Notes: generated from the sequence alone by a model not told the origin. A stretch of DNA of 32,355 nt from Schleiferilactobacillus shenzhenensis LY-73 (GCF_000469325.1 NZ_KI271607.1:4651-37005), one strand, 5' to 3'; counted from the stretch's first letter, positions 23,497 through 32,237 are shown. Numbers and translations: made by a program.

Positions 23497-24804
23497 GTGG
23501 CAACGAAACACGAAAAAATCATTCAATATATCGCCGACACGGACATCGGCCAGAAGATTTCTGTCCGCAGTGTCGCCCGCCAGATGGGTGTCTCGGAAGG
23601 GACGGCTTACCGGGCGATCAAGTCGGCGGAGACCGACGGGCTGGTGGCGACGGTGCCCCGGGTCGGCACTATTCGCGTGGAGAAGACCATGCGCGGGGAC
23701 ATCAAGAACCTGACGTTCGGCGATATTCTGCACATCATCGACGGCACACTGTTCGGCGGGGAAGACGGCTTGGATCATCGCCTGGACCGTTTCGTCATTG
23801 GGGCGATGACCACCGACGCCATGCAGGAATACATCACGGCGGGCGCCATGCTCATCGTCGGCAACCGGGAAGACGCCCAGCTGATGGCGCTGCGCAACGG
23901 TGCTGGCGTCCTGATCACCGGCGGCTTCACCGCCAGCGCGGCCGTCGTCAAGGCAGCCAACGATGCCGCCTTGCCCCTGCTGGGGTCCAACTACGACAGT
24001 TTCACCGTGGCGACGATGATCAACCGGGCCATTTCTGACCAGCAGATCAAGAAGGAGATCGTCACGGTGGCTGACGCTTATGTGCCCATCGGCGAGACCG
24101 CTTACCTGCGCCAGGACGAGACCGTTGCCCGCTACCGTCAGCTCGCCCGAGCCGTCAAGCATTCTCGCTTCCCGGTCGTTGCCCGGGACATGCGGGTGGT
24201 CGGGGTGATCACCGCCAAGGACGTCCTCAGTGCGTCCGCCGAGGCCACCCTGGACCGGGTGATGACCAAGAACCCGGTGACGGTGAGAAAGGAAATGAGT
24301 GTCGCTTCCGTCTCTCACCTGATGGCCTGGAACAGTATTGAGCTGATTCCCGTGGTGGACGCGGAGTTCCGGCTGCTGGGCATCGTCACTCGAACCGACG
24401 TGATGCGTAATTTGCCGGCGCCGGGGCACCAGAGCGAGGGGGCCAACACCTTCTTCGACGTCATTCATGGGAGCCTGCGGGCCAACGAGGGTGAGAAACG
24501 CTGGCAGACGCTGGTGACGCCCCAGATGACCAACGCCCTGGGGACCATTGCCGTGGGTGTGTTATCGGAGATGATCACCGATGTCGCCCAGGATTTCTTG
24601 AAACATAATTACCAGAAACGCTCTCTCATTGAGCAGATTACCGTGAATTACTTGAAATTGATCCAGCTGGAACACCGGGTCCAGATCGTCCCAGAACTCT
24701 TGGACCTGGGCCGGCGGTCCGCCAAGCTGGAGATTACCGTGACGGCGGAGCACGTGTTGAGCGCCAAGGCCTTCGTCGTTTGTCAGATATTGGAGGAAGA
24801 ATAA
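23497..24804 (+). CDS. ytoI: winged-helix/DRTGG/CBS/hotdog regulator (YtoI / SpxR type)
   Basis: This 435-residue protein has the domain order of Bacillus YtoI and streptococcal or listerial SpxR. A helix-turn-helix lies at about 1-62 (VRSVARQMGVSEGTAYRAIK), a DRTGG domain at about 71-180, paired CBS domains at about 190-306 and a C-terminal hotdog domain at about 318-435. CBS domains bind adenine nucleotides and the hotdog probably an acyl-CoA or similar ligand, so it is likely a transcription factor sensing energy or CoA status. GTG 23497 is chosen because GGGG (23485-23488) is eight bases upstream; GTG 23488 overlaps that site. nrnA follows with no gap, the same order as in Bacillus. Confidence 0.9.
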   Translation: MATKHEKIIQYIADTDIGQKISVRSVARQMGVSEGTAYRAIKSAETDGLVATVPRVGTIRVEKTMRGDIKNLTFGDILHIIDGTLFGGEDGLDHRLDRFVIGAMTTDAMQEYITAGAMLIVGNREDAQLMALRNGAGVLITGGFTASAAVVKAANDAALPLLGSNYDSFTVATMINRAISDQQIKKEIVTVADAYVPIGETAYLRQDETVARYRQLARAVKHSRFPVVARDMRVVGVITAKDVLSASAEATLDRVMTKNPVTVRKEMSVASVSHLMAWNSIELIPVVDAEFRLLGIVTRTDVMRNLPAPGHQSEGANTFFDVIHGSLRANEGEKRWQTLVTPQMTNALGTIAVGVLSEMITDVAQDFLKHNYQKRSLIEQITVNYLKLIQLEHRVQIVPELLDLGRRSAKLEITVTAEHVLSAKAFVVCQILEEE

Positions 24805-25767
24805 GTGGCTGAGAACAATGCATCATTGAGTGAGATCATTAAGACCATTGAACAATACGATACCATCATCATCCATCGGCACCAGCATCCGGATCCGGAT
24901 GCGATCGGTTCCCAGGGCGGCCTGGCAGAAATGCTCAAGGCATCCTTTCCGGGGAAAAAGGTCTATGCCGTGGGGGCCGACATCGGCAACCTCGAATGGC
25001 TCAACGCCATGGATACGGTAGCGGACGATGTGTACACCAACGCGTTAGTCATCGTGACCGATACGGCGGATACTCCCCGAATCTGCGATGCCCGGTTTAA
25101 TACCGGCAAGGCCTTGATCAAGATCGACCATCACCCCAATGACGACCCGTACGGCGACCAAGTTTACGTGGATACGGCCGCCTCCAGCTGCGCCGAGATC
25201 ATCGTCGACCTCTTCCACGCGGGCCACGGCCGATTGAAGTTGAACGGTCGCGCCGCTCGGCTGCTGTACGCCGGTATTGTCGGTGATACCGGCCGCTTCT
25301 TGTACCCGGCGACCACCAGCAAGACCTTCCAGGCCGCCAGCGAACTGGTCACCTATGATTTCTCCGCGTCTGATGTGTCCCAGCACATGAACGAGATTTC
25401 GCTGGGCCAAGCCAAACTGCAAAGTTACGTCTTCAACCACTTGCAGGTGGACGCCAACGGGGCGGCCTGGGTAGTCATTCCGGCGGCAGCGTTGAAGGAA
25501 CTGGGCATTAGTGCCGACGACGCCTCAGCCGCCGTCTCGACCCCGGGCCGCTTGCGGGACGTTCAAGCCTGGCTGGAATTCGTCGAGAATCCCGGTGCAC
25601 CGTACCGGGTCCACTTGCGCTCCAAGGGGCCGGTCATTAACGAGTTGGCCAAAGCGCACAATGGCGGCGGCCATCCGCTGGCCAGCGGTGCCAAAGCGAA
25701 AGACCAGGCCGAGATCGACGCCATGGTCGCCCAGTTGCAGCAGGTCGTTGCGAACTGGCACAAGTAG
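24805..25767 (+). CDS. nrnA: NrnA bifunctional oligoribonuclease / pAp phosphatase
   Basis: NrnA degrades 2-5-base RNA fragments and removes the 3'-phosphate from pAp, a by-product of sulfur and acyl-carrier metabolism. The DHH motifs are clear: HPDPDAIGS (28-36), DHHPND with D108-H110, and the C-terminal DHHA1 block GGGHPLASG. The 320-residue length is right for the family. GTG 24805 follows the ytoI stop directly and has GGAGGA upstream. The ytoI-nrnA pair is conserved in Firmicutes. Standard Mn2+-dependent cytoplasmic enzyme; nothing unusual seen. Confidence 0.95.
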   Translation: MAENNASLSEIIKTIEQYDTIIIHRHQHPDPDAIGSQGGLAEMLKASFPGKKVYAVGADIGNLEWLNAMDTVADDVYTNALVIVTDTADTPRICDARFNTGKALIKIDHHPNDDPYGDQVYVDTAASSCAEIIVDLFHAGHGRLKLNGRAARLLYAGIVGDTGRFLYPATTSKTFQAASELVTYDFSASDVSQHMNEISLGQAKLQSYVFNHLQVDANGAAWVVIPAAALKELGISADDASAAVSTPGRLRDVQAWLEFVENPGAPYRVHLRSKGPVINELAKAHNGGGHPLASGAKAKDQAEIDAMVAQLQQVVANWHK

Positions 25768-25803
25768 ACAGACGGCCTGCGGGCCGAGAGGAGTTTTCAT
25801 TTC

Positions 25804-27123
25804 ATGAGCACATTCGCTCAGTACAATTTTCCTGATTTTCTGAACCAAGCCTTAGCGGCGATCCACTTCACGACGCCCACCGACGCCCAGGAAGCCTTGC
25901 TGCCGCCGATCATGGCGGGTCAAGACGTGATCGGCCAGGCCGAGACCGGCAGCGGCAAGACCCATGCCTTCCTACTACCCATTCTGGCAGGGATCGATAC
26001 CAGCGACCATACCGTCCAGGCGGTGATCACGGCGCCCAGTCGGGAGCTGGCGGAGCAGTTACGGGACGCTGCCGAGCAGCTGGTCAGCCGCCAAGACCCT
26101 CAGACCCGGATTCTGCTGGCCGTGGGCGGTACCGACAAGGAACGGCTGGTGGATAAGATCGAGCACCAGCAGCCCCAGCTGATCATCGGCACGCCCGGCC
26201 GGTTGGCGGATATGGTCACCAGCCACGTACTCCAGGTGCAGACGACCCGCTACTTTGTGGTGGACGAAGCGGACATGTCTCTGGACATGGGCTTTCTCAA
26301 AGACGTGGACAACATCGCCTCGGCGATGCCCAGCAAGTTGCAGATGATGGTTTTCTCAGCGACGATTCCAGACAAGCTGCAGCCCTTCCTGCGCAAATAC
26401 ATGCACAGCCCTGAGCTGGTCCGGGTGGCCCCCAAGTCGGTGATTGCGCCGACCATCAAGAACGTTCTGCTGGCCACCAAGGGGCGGGACCACAATAAGA
26501 TCATTGATACCCTGCTGCATATCGGTCAGCCTTTCTTAGCGCTGGTCTTCGCCAACACCAAGGAACGGGTGGACGAGCTGTATGATTACCTGCAGAAGCA
26601 GGGGCTCAAGGTCGCCAAGATTCACGGGGACATTCCCGCCCGGGAACGGCGGCGGACGATGAAGGAAGTCCGCGACTTGCAGTACCAATACGTGGTCGCC
26701 ACCGACTTGGCCGCCCGGGGCATCGATGTGCCCGGGGTTTCCTTAGTAATCAACGACGACTTCCCCAAGGACCCGGAGTTCTTCATTCACCGAGTGGGGC
26801 GGACGGGCAGAAATGGAGTGGCCGGCCTGGCTGTCTCCTTGTATGACCCGGAACAGGAACATGTCGTTGCCCAAATCGAGGGCATGGGCATCAAGTTCAT
26901 TCCCATGGATTTGAAACATGGTGAGTTAGTGGATTCCTACGACCGCAACCGGCGGGAACAGCGACAGGGCGGCGGTCAGGACATCGACCCGAGCATCAAA
27001 GGGATGGTGGCCAAAGAGAAGAAGAAACGCAAGCCGGGATACAAGAACAAGATCCGTAAAGCGATCAAGGTCGATGCCCGGCGCAAGCGGAAGATTGCCA
27101 GAAGGGAGCAGCGGCGGAAATGA
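25804..27123 (+). CDS. cshB: DEAD-box RNA helicase CshB
   Basis: CshB unwinds RNA in ribosome assembly and mRNA turnover, especially in the cold. All helicase motifs are present: a Q-motif-like PTDAQ, Walker A AETGSGKT (K52), PSRELAEQ, GTPGRLADM, VDEAD (D154-D157), SAT (185-187), ATDLAARGIDV and HRVGRTGR. The 439-residue length, the order of motifs and the very basic Lys/Arg tail (about 395-439) agree with Bacillus CshB. ATG 25804 has AGAGGAG ten bases upstream. The last bases overlap the start of the next gene (ATGA), so the FGE-like protein is translationally coupled to it. Confidence 0.93.
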   Translation: MSTFAQYNFPDFLNQALAAIHFTTPTDAQEALLPPIMAGQDVIGQAETGSGKTHAFLLPILAGIDTSDHTVQAVITAPSRELAEQLRDAAEQLVSRQDPQTRILLAVGGTDKERLVDKIEHQQPQLIIGTPGRLADMVTSHVLQVQTTRYFVVDEADMSLDMGFLKDVDNIASAMPSKLQMMVFSATIPDKLQPFLRKYMHSPELVRVAPKSVIAPTIKNVLLATKGRDHNKIIDTLLHIGQPFLALVFANTKERVDELYDYLQKQGLKVAKIHGDIPARERRRTMKEVRDLQYQYVVATDLAARGIDVPGVSLVINDDFPKDPEFFIHRVGRTGRNGVAGLAVSLYDPEQEHVVAQIEGMGIKFIPMDLKHGELVDSYDRNRREQRQGGGQDIDPSIKGMVAKEKKKRKPGYKNKIRKAIKVDARRKRKIARREQRRK

Positions 27124-28121
27124 ATCCTCAGCAGTTGAACCGGCCGGATTGGGAAAAATTAACGGGTGAAGAGCAGCATTTGCTGTTCACCCAGATTTTG
27201 CGGTACTTTGTGAATCCGCTTTTGCCGACGACGGAGATCACGCCCGTGCGCTTCACCGTGCACGGTCAGAGCATCGCGTCGCAAACGGTGATGATTGCCG
27301 GTCAGCGGTACATCTTTGTCCCCGGGCAGAGCGAGGCCCAGCTGGGCTACCAGGTCACCGGCCAGGAGGTCCGGCTGCCGCAGCTATGGGATGACCAGGC
27401 TGTCGTCTTGGAACACCCGGACTTGCCGGAGCGGCCGCTGACCACCAACCAGCAGCGGGAACGCTACTTAATGGACTTCACCACGCCGCCGCGGACCGTG
27501 CCCATCCATCCGTTGCTGGTCGCCCAGCAGCCCCTGCCGGTGGGCCAGCGCAGCATTGGTCTGTATTCACCGGGCACGGACGACTTTTCCGGCGACGTGG
27601 TCGCCTTCAAGAAAGTCCGCCAAGCGGTGGGCAACGAACTGCGCCATGCACCGCGGGCAATCAATACACCCGAGATGAGCGTGTATTTCGTGCCCACCGT
27701 CGTGCTCGATGAGTATCAGCTGCGCATTGCCCAACCTTTACCGCCAATGGCTTTGACTCGCGAGCTGGCGAAGCAGGGATTCTCCGTGCTGTCGCCGGAC
27801 GAATACGAGTACGTGGTCAGCGGTGGCGAGCCGACGCTGTTTCCCTGGGGCAACAAGACCTTGGACCAGCTGCCCCCGGTACTGCCGAACCGGTTCGGTA
27901 TCCGCTTCAGTGCCCGCCAATACACCGCCGAAATGACGACTGATCCGTTGACTTGGCGAGGCGGCTGGCCGGTGTCCGGCGGGCGCAAGAATGTTGAGGT
28001 CCAGCTGCCGTTTTCTGCCTTTTACGACAGCGGGCGGCTGCCAGGGTTAGGCGACATGCCGCTGCCCCAGCAGGTGTACCACCAGGTGATTCGGGTGTCG
28101 TTTGAGGACGACAACATTTAA
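27120..28121 (+). CDS. cysteine-free protein resembling the FGE/SUMF1 fold
   Basis: This 333-residue protein has no cysteine, no signal peptide and no membrane segment. A central part resembles the FGE-sulfatase (formylglycine-generating enzyme) fold: SPDEYEYVVSGGEPTLFPWGN aligns in spirit with the LPTEAEWEYAARGG...PWGN block (D227-Y231, W243-N245). Further on PNRFGI and WRGGWPVSGG recall the NxxGLxDMxGNVWEW and RGGSW blocks. Because the two active-site cysteines of true formylglycine enzymes are absent, it cannot have that chemistry; a binding role such as ligand or nucleic acid recognition is possible. It overlaps cshB by ATGA, so both are made together. I recognise no named family with certainty. 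Confidence 0.72.
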   Translation: MNPQQLNRPDWEKLTGEEQHLLFTQILRYFVNPLLPTTEITPVRFTVHGQSIASQTVMIAGQRYIFVPGQSEAQLGYQVTGQEVRLPQLWDDQAVVLEHPDLPERPLTTNQQRERYLMDFTTPPRTVPIHPLLVAQQPLPVGQRSIGLYSPGTDDFSGDVVAFKKVRQAVGNELRHAPRAINTPEMSVYFVPTVVLDEYQLRIAQPLPPMALTRELAKQGFSVLSPDEYEYVVSGGEPTLFPWGNKTLDQLPPVLPNRFGIRFSARQYTAEMTTDPLTWRGGWPVSGGRKNVEVQLPFSAFYDSGRLPGLGDMPLPQQVYHQVIRVSFEDDNI

Positions 28122-28205
28122 GCCGGGCCCTCGGTGACTTCGGATTCCCAGATTGGCGGCAAATAATGTGTCAATTGGCCGCTTGTCCAGAATATTTACG
28201 AACTT

Positions 28206-28234
28206 TTGACAAAATCTGGTCGTCATCGTGACGA
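28206..28234. promoter_or_regulatory. TTGACA next to a perfect inverted repeat upstream of the phosphodiesterase gene
   Basis: A consensus -35 hexamer TTGACA (28206-28211) is followed by the perfect inverted repeat TCGTCA-TCG-TGACGA (28220-28234). No good -10 lies at the right distance; the repeat occupies that place. It could be an operator, or a short RNA hairpin ahead of the leader. Confidence 0.35.
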
Positions 28235-28304
28235 AAAAGGAGTATCGTTCTCTTTGAATTCAGCTGGGGTTTCTCACCGGCCAAACCAAGGAGTTAACTT
28301 ACTT

Positions 28305-29003
28305 ATGCAAACTTTGATCTTCGGTCACCGCGGGTATCCCGCGCGTTTCGCAGAGAACAGTCTGGAAGGATTTCGGTATGTTTGTGCGCACCACATCGAT
28401 GGTATCGAGACCGATGTCCAGCGGACACGGGATGGCCACCTGGTGATCATCCACGATGAGACGATCGACCGGACAACAGATGGCACCGGCTATGTCAAAG
28501 ATATGACCTTAGCGGAGCTGCAGTCATTCCACCAAGCCAACGGTGAGCCGATCCCGACCCTGGCCCAGTTCCTGGATGCCCTGGACGGCTGGCACGGCCA
28601 GATCAACATCGAATTCAAGACCGGGAAGGTCCGTTACCCCGGAATTGAAGCTGAGACCCAGCGCATCGTCGCCAATGCCGGCCGGACAGATGAAGTCGTG
28701 TATTCATCCTTTAATCCCGACAGTCTGGTCGCCCTCCACGCCATTGCCCCGCAACAGCCCGTGGCCCTGCTGGCAACAGAAGGCACTCCCGAAAAGGTGG
28801 CTCCCGTGAAGAATATCGTCTCGGCGCTTCACCTGGAAAAGACCGACACCCCCAGCGCACTCCCCGAGCGCATTTGGACCGTGAATGATCCCTGGCAAAT
28901 GCGGGCACTGTTCAACGCCCCCAAAGTCGTCGCCATCATTACAGACAAGTTCGAAGAAGCCCAAGACGTCCGGGCACTGCAAGGCGCCAAGGCCACGGCA
29001 TAA
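28305..29003 (+). CDS. glycerophosphodiester phosphodiesterase
   Basis: GDPD enzymes split glycerophosphodiesters from lipid or teichoic acid turnover into glycerol-3-phosphate and an alcohol. The 232-residue single-domain protein carries GHRGYPARFAENS (catalytic H8), the metal ligands E35 and D37 in GIETDVQ, and the second histidine H50 in IIHDETIDRTTDG. There is no signal peptide, so it acts in the cytoplasm. ATG 28305 gives the usual start just before the GHRG motif; AAGGAG (28288-28293) lies 11 bases upstream. Frame-compatible starts reach further upstream (for example TTG 28254 after AAAGGAG), but would add an unrelated tail. Confidence 0.93.
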   Translation: MQTLIFGHRGYPARFAENSLEGFRYVCAHHIDGIETDVQRTRDGHLVIIHDETIDRTTDGTGYVKDMTLAELQSFHQANGEPIPTLAQFLDALDGWHGQINIEFKTGKVRYPGIEAETQRIVANAGRTDEVVYSSFNPDSLVALHAIAPQQPVALLATEGTPEKVAPVKNIVSALHLEKTDTPSALPERIWTVNDPWQMRALFNAPKVVAIITDKFEEAQDVRALQGAKATA

Positions 29004-29038
29004 GTGACAGTTGAGTGTATAACACGACTATCTGTGTA

Positions 29039-29069
29039 GGCAAGCTGGGGCCGGAGGCCCCAGATTGCC
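29039..29069 (+). terminator. strong 14-pair hairpin after the phosphodiesterase gene
   Basis: GGCAAGCTGGGGCC (29039-29052) pairs with GGCCCCAGATTGCC (29056-29069), one mismatch, three-base loop. There is no T-tract, so it may act as a stability or processing element rather than as a canonical terminator. It ends 16 bases before the alaS -35 box. Confidence 0.5.
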
Positions 29070-29085
29070 GGCGGGCGCCCACCGT

Positions 29086-29114
29086 TTGCGCCTGAACACC
29101 CCCCGTGCTATACT
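29086..29114 (+). promoter_or_regulatory. alaS promoter
   Basis: TTGCGC (29086-29091), an exact 17-base spacer and TATACT (29109-29114) with a TGn extension form a strong promoter. Transcription would begin near 29121, at the start of the T-box leader. Confidence 0.75.
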
Positions 29115-29120
29115 CGTTTT

Positions 29121-29313
29121 TGTTCGGGACATGCAGCCCGCCCCGTACCGCTTCAGAGAAGCTCCGGTCAGTGCAAGGAGTGCGGTACCCCAGGCTGTGC
29201 TACCCAATGGACTAACGATTACAATTTAATCAATATAAAGTGGTAATGACGAACATCATTGCAATCAAGGTGGTACCGCGTGTAAGCGCCCTTGAATGCG
29301 ATGATGTTTTTTT
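29121..29313 (+). promoter_or_regulatory. T-box leader of alaS
   Basis: The leader senses uncharged tRNA-Ala. Stem I is built from GGG/CCC (29126-29128 with 29203-29205), GCAGCC/GGCTGT (29133-29138 with 29193-29198) and GTACCGC/GCGGTAC (29145-29151 with 29182-29188). An AGAGA motif (from 29155) and an apical GGTCAGTGCAA loop top it. The specifier codon candidate is GCT (29199-29201, Ala), followed by A. The T-box AAGGTGGTACCGCG (29267-29280) has TGGT, whose last base suits the A discriminator of tRNA-Ala. The terminator stem 29252-29270 with 29290-29308 and a T-run is exclusive with the antiterminator, so uncharged tRNA-Ala raises alaS expression. The whole is standard T-box logic; the specifier assignment is inferred from hand folding. 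Confidence 0.9.
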
Positions 29314-29341
29314 ACCGTGATGGAAGAAAGAGGCAGACGAT

Positions 29342-32008
29342 ATGAAAGAAATGAGCAGTGCCCAACTGCGCCAAACGTTCCTGGATTTCTGGAAATCAAA
29401 GGGCCACGATGTGGAACCTTCCGCATCCCTGATCCCCAAGGATGATCCCACGTTGCTCTGGATCAACTCTGGGGTCGCCACGTTGAAGAAGTACTTCGAC
29501 GGCACCGTTATTCCCAAGAATCCGCGCATCACCAACGCCCAGAAGAGTATCCGCACCAACGATATTGAGAACGTGGGCAAGACCGCCCGGCACCAGACCT
29601 TCTTCGAGATGCTCGGGAACTTTTCTGTCGGTGATTACTTCAAGAAAGAAGTCATCCCCTGGGCCTGGGAACTGCTGACGGACCCCAAGTGGTTCGGCTT
29701 CGATCCCGAGCGTCTGTACATGACCGTCTACCCCAAGGACACGGAGACGTATCAACTGTGGCAAGACGTCGGGGTGAAGAAAGACCATATCGTTCTGGCC
29801 GAAGACAACTTCTGGGATATCGGCGGCGGCCCTAGCGGCCCGGACTCCGAGATCTTCTATGACCGCGGTCAAAAGTACAACAACGTGGCGGAAGACGACC
29901 CTGAGAATTATCCTGGCGGCGAGAACGAACGCTACTTAGAGATTTGGAACATTGTCTTTTCTGAATTCAATCACCTGCCCGACGGCCGTTACGTGGAGCA
30001 GCCCCACAAGAACATTGATACCGGGATGGGCCTGGAGCGGGTGCTGTCGATTTTCCAAGACGCCCCAACGAACTTCGAGACCGACTTGTTCCTGCCGATG
30101 ATCCGCGAAGCCGAGAAGCTGAGCGGCAAGAAGTACGGGGTGAACAAGAAGGACGACGTCAGCTTCAAGATCATTGCCGACCACGCCCGGGCCGTCACCT
30201 TCGCCATCGGTGATGGGGCACTGCCGTCCAATGAAGGCCGGGGCTACGTGCTTCGCCGGCTGATTCGTCGAGCCGTGCTGAATGGCAAGAAGCTGGGCAT
30301 CGACAAGCCCTTCCTGTTTGATCTAGTGCCGGTCGTCGGCGAGATCATGAAGAGCTATTACCCGGAACCGCTGGCCCAGAAGGACTTCATTTCTCACATC
30401 ATCAAGGGCGAGGAAGAAAGATTCCAGGCCACCTTGAACGATGGCTTGGACATTCTGGACGGTCGTATTGCCGACTTGAAGAAAGCTGGGGAGAAGACAT
30501 TCCCGGGCAGCGATGCCTTCAAGTTGTTCGATACTTACGGCTTCCCGCTAGAGCTGACCGTGGAGTCCGCGGCCGATGAAGGTCTCCAAGTCGACGTCGC
30601 CGGTTTCAAGGCCGCGATGCAGGAGCAGAAAGACCGTGCTCGCGCTGCCCGCAAGGATGTTAACTCGATGGGGTCACAAAATAAGCTCTTAATGGACATT
30701 AAGGAAGAAAGCCAATTCACTGGTTACGATGAGTTGACCACCACTGGGGCGAAACTGACGCACTTGATCGTGAAGACGACCCAGGGCGACCAGCAAGTCG
30801 ACAAGGAAGTCGATGCGGTCACCAGCGGCCAGGCCGAATTATTGTTCGACAAGACGCCGTTCTATGCTGAAATGGGCGGCCAAGTCGCGGATAAAGGGAC
30901 GATTGAGGATCGTGCTGGAAATGTCGTCGCCAAAGTCACTGATGTCCAGCACGCACCGAATGGCCAGAATCTGCACTTTGTGGATGTGGTCGGCAATCTG
31001 CAGGCTCATCAGACCTACACCTTGAAGGTCGACCGCAGCTTCCGCCTGGCCGTGCGCAAGAACCACACGGCCACCCATTTGCTGGACCAAGCCCTGCGCG
31101 AAGTCCTCGGCGGGCACACACACCAGGCGGGTTCCTTAGTCGAACCCGATTATCTGCGCTTCGACTTCAACCACCAAGGACAAGTGACACCGAAAGAATT
31201 ACAGAAGCTGGAAGATATCGTTAATAGCAAGATTTTTGCTGAGATTCCCGTGAAGACCACGGAGACCGACCTCGAGACTGCCCAGAAGATGGGGGCGATC
31301 GCATTGTTCACCGACAAGTACGGTGACCGGGTGCGGGTCGTGAACATCGGCGACTGGTCCATCGAACTGTGCGGTGGCACCCACGTGAAGAATACGGCCG
31401 AACTAGGCCTGTTCAAGATCACCTCGGAGTCCGCCATTGGTGCCGGTGTGCGGCGCATTGAAGCCGTTACCTCCCAAGCTGCTGTGGCGTATCTGGACAA
31501 GCAGCTGCACCTGCTTCACGAGACGGCCGGCATCGTCAAGGCCAACCAGATCCAAGACACACCGGAACGGGTCAGCCAGATGCAGCAAGACCTCAAGAGC
31601 AGTGAGAAAGAGCTCGCCGGTCTGCAAGCAAAGATGGCAGCGGCCCAAGCCAATTCCGTCTTCGACCACGCCACAGACATCAATGGCCTACAAGTGATTA
31701 CCGCCCAGGTCAACGTTGACGGCATGAATGCCCTGCGCCAGATGGTCGACCAGTGGAAGAGTAAGGATGCGTCTGACGTGCTGGTTCTGGCCACTGAAGC
31801 CAACGGCAAGGCCAACCTCATCGCAGCCGCGAATAAGAAAGCCCAAGGCCAAGGCATCAAAGCCGGCAACCTGATCAAAGCCATCGCACCCATCGTTGGT
31901 GGCGGTGGCGGCGGCCGGCCCGATATGGCCCAGGCTGGCGGTAAGCAGCCGGAGAAAATCCCGGCTGCGTTGGCGGCGGTGAAGGATGCTGTGACGGCGG
32001 GGAAATAA
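29342..32008 (+). CDS. alaS: alanyl-tRNA synthetase
   Basis: AlaRS charges tRNA-Ala and clears mischarged Ser or Gly. The 888 residues contain a class II aminoacylation domain (about 1-240), a tRNA-recognition domain, an editing domain and the C-terminal C-Ala/DHHA1 part. Editing motifs HTATH (H575, H579) and CGGTH (C677, H681) bind the zinc. The glycine-rich GGGGGGRPDMAQAGG near the C-terminus is the usual C-Ala signature. ATG 29342 has AAAGAGG (29326-29332) after the T-box terminator. Length and motif order are ordinary. The C-terminus is followed by a gene-free repeat cluster. Confidence 0.97.
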   Translation: MKEMSSAQLRQTFLDFWKSKGHDVEPSASLIPKDDPTLLWINSGVATLKKYFDGTVIPKNPRITNAQKSIRTNDIENVGKTARHQTFFEMLGNFSVGDYFKKEVIPWAWELLTDPKWFGFDPERLYMTVYPKDTETYQLWQDVGVKKDHIVLAEDNFWDIGGGPSGPDSEIFYDRGQKYNNVAEDDPENYPGGENERYLEIWNIVFSEFNHLPDGRYVEQPHKNIDTGMGLERVLSIFQDAPTNFETDLFLPMIREAEKLSGKKYGVNKKDDVSFKIIADHARAVTFAIGDGALPSNEGRGYVLRRLIRRAVLNGKKLGIDKPFLFDLVPVVGEIMKSYYPEPLAQKDFISHIIKGEEERFQATLNDGLDILDGRIADLKKAGEKTFPGSDAFKLFDTYGFPLELTVESAADEGLQVDVAGFKAAMQEQKDRARAARKDVNSMGSQNKLLMDIKEESQFTGYDELTTTGAKLTHLIVKTTQGDQQVDKEVDAVTSGQAELLFDKTPFYAEMGGQVADKGTIEDRAGNVVAKVTDVQHAPNGQNLHFVDVVGNLQAHQTYTLKVDRSFRLAVRKNHTATHLLDQALREVLGGHTHQAGSLVEPDYLRFDFNHQGQVTPKELQKLEDIVNSKIFAEIPVKTTETDLETAQKMGAIALFTDKYGDRVRVVNIGDWSIELCGGTHVKNTAELGLFKITSESAIGAGVRRIEAVTSQAAVAYLDKQLHLLHETAGIVKANQIQDTPERVSQMQQDLKSSEKELAGLQAKMAAAQANSVFDHATDINGLQVITAQVNVDGMNALRQMVDQWKSKDASDVLVLATEANGKANLIAAANKKAQGQGIKAGNLIKAIAPIVGGGGGGRPDMAQAGGKQPEKIPAALAAVKDAVTAGK

Positions 32009-32064
32009 CCAGTAGTCTGCGGTGTTAGAGGGGCGCTCGACCGCCCAGAGGAGTTCTGGCGGGC

Positions 32065-32086
32065 AGGCCGCCATGGTCTGAGGACC
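32065..32086 (+). repeat. second repeated block (AGGCC...GTCT.AGGACC), copy 1
   Basis: AGGCCGCCATGGTCTGAGGA and two more bases recur at 32236-32257 with four changes, on the same strand. It shows that at least two different repeat units are interleaved here. Confidence 0.65.
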
Positions 32087-32097
32087 TGTTGCCGCTC

Positions 32098-32155
32098 CTA
32101 AACGAGCTCCGCCGAGCAGAAGCTAGGGGCTAAGGGCAAAGTCGGGTAAAACCTA
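32098..32155 (+). repeat. 58-base direct repeat, copy 1
   Basis: It starts TAAACGAGCTCCGCCGAGCA and ends GGGTAAAACCTA. The second copy begins exactly 200 bases downstream; the first third is almost identical and the final 12 bases are identical, with scattered changes between. Confidence 0.8.
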
Positions 32156-32207
32156 AGACCGGGTTTTCCCCGCCTTCGCCCTTAGCCCTACGCTTCTCCC
32201 GCTCGGC
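32111..32207. repeat. long imperfect inverted repeat (stem of about 43 bases)
   Basis: The arm 32111-32153 (from GCCGAGCAGAAGC to GTAAAACC) is complementary, with several mismatches and small gaps, to 32161-32207 (from GGGTTTTCCCC to GCTCGGC), leaving a seven-base loop. In RNA or single-stranded DNA it would form a long hairpin. Confidence 0.75.
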
Positions 32208-32215
32208 TCCGCCCT

Positions 32216-32237
32216 CTAAACGGGCTCCGCCGAGCAG
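32216..32237 (+). repeat. partial copy of the repeat core
   Basis: CTAAACGGGCTCCGCCGAGC and the next two bases repeat the first 22 bases of the 32098 copy with one change. The GAAGCTAGGG part does not follow; a different repeated block does (AGGCC...AGGACC). Confidence 0.75.

Noticed and set aside
23467-24468. Reverse-strand open frame opposite ytoI
   Set aside because: Antisense shadow; no ribosome binding site or family motif.
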